Assembly: GCA_001872995.1 (NCBI GenBank)
Contig: MNXO01000111.1
Location: 1-6,906, forward strand
Reading direction: 5' to 3'
Source: Bacteroidetes bacterium CG2_30_32_10
GTDB taxonomy: Bacteria > Bacteroidota > Bacteroidia > Bacteroidales > CG2-30-32-10
Length of the DNA stretch: 6,906 nt
Shown here: piece after piece, positions 6,701 through 6,906 of the stretch
Layout: every line of letters begins with the position of its first letter
Position numbering within the stretch: the first letter of the stretch is position 1
The notes under the pieces: model-generated
The model's database searches: none
Told to the model about the DNA's origin: nothing
Seen by the model: the letters and a program-made list of their open reading frames with translations, nothing else
Made by a program: the position numbers and the translations under genes

Positions 6701-6906
6701 AATCTTCAAGGTAAAATCGTAACTTTTTATTGGAATCAAACAACCATAATGCATTGATATGATAGTTTTTAACAAACGGAATCAAACTTTTTTTCACAAA
6801 TAAAGTATCATCTTTTTCTATAAATCTTAAAATTTCGTTCCATGTTATTGAATCTTGAGAAATATCAGTTAGAAAATCTGTTTTAATTTTCATAACAGAT
6901 TCAACA
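3732..6906 (-). CDS. membrane sensor histidine kinase with degenerate receiver and HPt-like tail (5' end beyond window)
   Basis: At least 1053 residues, numbered from the ATG at 6893. The frame stays open through the last complete upstream codons (Val-Glu-Ser-Val), that ATG has no A-rich or Shine-Dalgarno leader, and no first membrane helix is encoded, so the true start probably lies past the right edge. Domains in order: a CHASE4-like sensory region (about 1-190, with Val-Gly-Lys at 126-128 and Leu-Thr-Gly at 141-143), one clear membrane helix (about 199-221), a HAMP-like linker (222-275), PAS (about 287-402), PAS (about 415-530), coiled coil, HisKA with His560 in Ser-His-Glu-Leu-Arg-Thr-Pro, and HATPase with Asn677, Asp711-x-Gly-x-Gly715 and Gly741-Thr-Gly-Leu-Gly-Leu746. 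A receiver-like fold (803-930) lacks the acidic pocket, the Asp and the Lys. A final helical HPt-like region (about 955-1045) lacks the His. The kinase core should autophosphorylate, but internal transfer is not expected. The likely partner is the intact receiver encoded 93 bp downstream. The sensed signal is unknown. Confidence 0.92.
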   Translation of the reverse strand, partial: VESVMKIKTDFLTDISQDSITWNEILRFIEKDDTLFVKKSLIPFVKNYHINALWLFDSNKKLRFYLEDFKNVKNFKNAINSNVITLSLNRKKNCSFYLLSNDSILEVAGSINVLPKENYHSTSRQWYVYVGKFWKDDLIAEMQSLTGSDIAIVPVNQDVTTNPSANGVYYTKQLFDYNNKSLVKLLFTKQNFFLDSYKSVSSFSILFFIAMALVIVIVLFFLFYFWISKPLLLITQTLKDEDTSRISKLIDLKNEFGQISLLINRFVLQKKELGLTIDKQQKTEEVLRRSENKFKNYFNSSLIGMAIADDKNYIIDANDKLCKILSLSLEDVRKKTWYEILVPDDINKDRQLFNQIINGEKDYHYTEKQFIRKNQRNVQTEIVLQTIRKEDKTVDYFILLIQDITDRKLSEDALKEQFDIQHALVNNIPALVYLKDRNHFYVTGNKAFSDTLGISINEIQEKTINDLFPKEIAERLYKDDAEVIEKDHPLLNVEDKLLTIDGREIWLSTNKAPYHDALGKVVGIVGISVDITDKKLNEDELKKAKELAEKANQAKSDFLANISHELRTPLNAIIGFSKLLDREATLPKSKEFIQTILASSNSLLLLINDLLDLSKIEAGKFEINYKPVSLDTIFKEVAQLFSFKTIEKQIEFFTEIDKSLNFKVFMDEIRMRQILVNLVGNSVKFTDSGYIKIKATHKKSTKNINLTDIIIDVEDTGIGIPPEERQTIFNAFQQKSGQSFKKYGGTGLGLSISKRLVEMMGGSILIKSSENTGTTFRIIIPDSLILIDEFESESIDAYSAKTKAKNNELLIVNTKNFDVSIFFQLPKNNNLRMIESIDINDDFINDMLSKPDFIDGEQTKPDIIFVYLSNSNLRELSFLHKYVKIPALAVIPVVAVTPIDYNVDIQQLKENGIDGIIREPYSKAEIYQLIKKYMYVKHSLNMNEKDVFDFNSEINILSLNTFTKEHLSDLIETIDEELMPEYNQIIKTSKINQIKSFADRINDIGNNYQFEIFNKFGNELLKESNSFNISQIKKILGYFPEIVSFLAKKAETDNNIL

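Overview
The window looks like a chromosomal segment from a low-GC member of the Bacteroidota. The signs are a very AT-rich composition, A-rich rather than Shine-Dalgarno-type sequence before the start codons, a TAnnTTTG-type -7 box upstream of the first gene, a surface lipoprotein whose mature end starts Cys-Lys-Lys-Asp, and a large membrane-bound multi-PAS hybrid-type histidine kinase. I cannot name a genus. No tRNA, rRNA, CRISPR array, insertion sequence or phage gene is visible.

Layout: positions 1-418 are non-coding and AT-rich, with a 9-bp inverted repeat and, near the end, a candidate promoter. One plus-strand gene (419-1246) encodes a predicted lipoprotein of unknown function. It converges on three minus-strand genes, and the two transcription units meet at a symmetrical A8-hairpin-T8 terminator (1266-1295). 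Reading in the direction of minus-strand transcription, the three genes are: a sensor histidine kinase that runs off the right edge of the window (3732-6906), a receiver-kinase-like protein (2526-3638), and a patatin-like phospholipase (1325-2368). The gaps of 93 and 157 bp lack terminators that I can see, so co-transcription is possible. The 157-bp gap before the phospholipase gene carries a 13-nt palindrome that could be an operator.

The most interesting point is how phosphotransfer residues are split between the two signalling proteins. The large kinase has an intact HisKA and ATPase core (His560, with N, G1, F and G2 boxes). Its C-terminal receiver-like domain has lost the phospho-acceptor Asp (Tyr863), the acidic pocket (Asn809-Thr810) and the conserved Lys (Glu915). 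The terminal HPt-like helical domain has Asp995 where the histidine would be. The second protein is the opposite case: its receiver is intact (Asp18, Asp19, Asp62, Thr92, Lys114) and its ATPase motifs are intact, but the kinase H-box has Asn154 instead of His, Asp158 instead of Thr/Asn, and no proline. The simplest reading is a broken-up phosphorelay in which only one transfer remains chemically possible, from His560 of the large kinase to Asp62 of the second protein, whose former kinase part would then act as an ATP-binding output or allosteric module. No DNA-binding domain is encoded in the window. The adjacent phospholipase is therefore a candidate downstream effector, but this link rests only on gene proximity.
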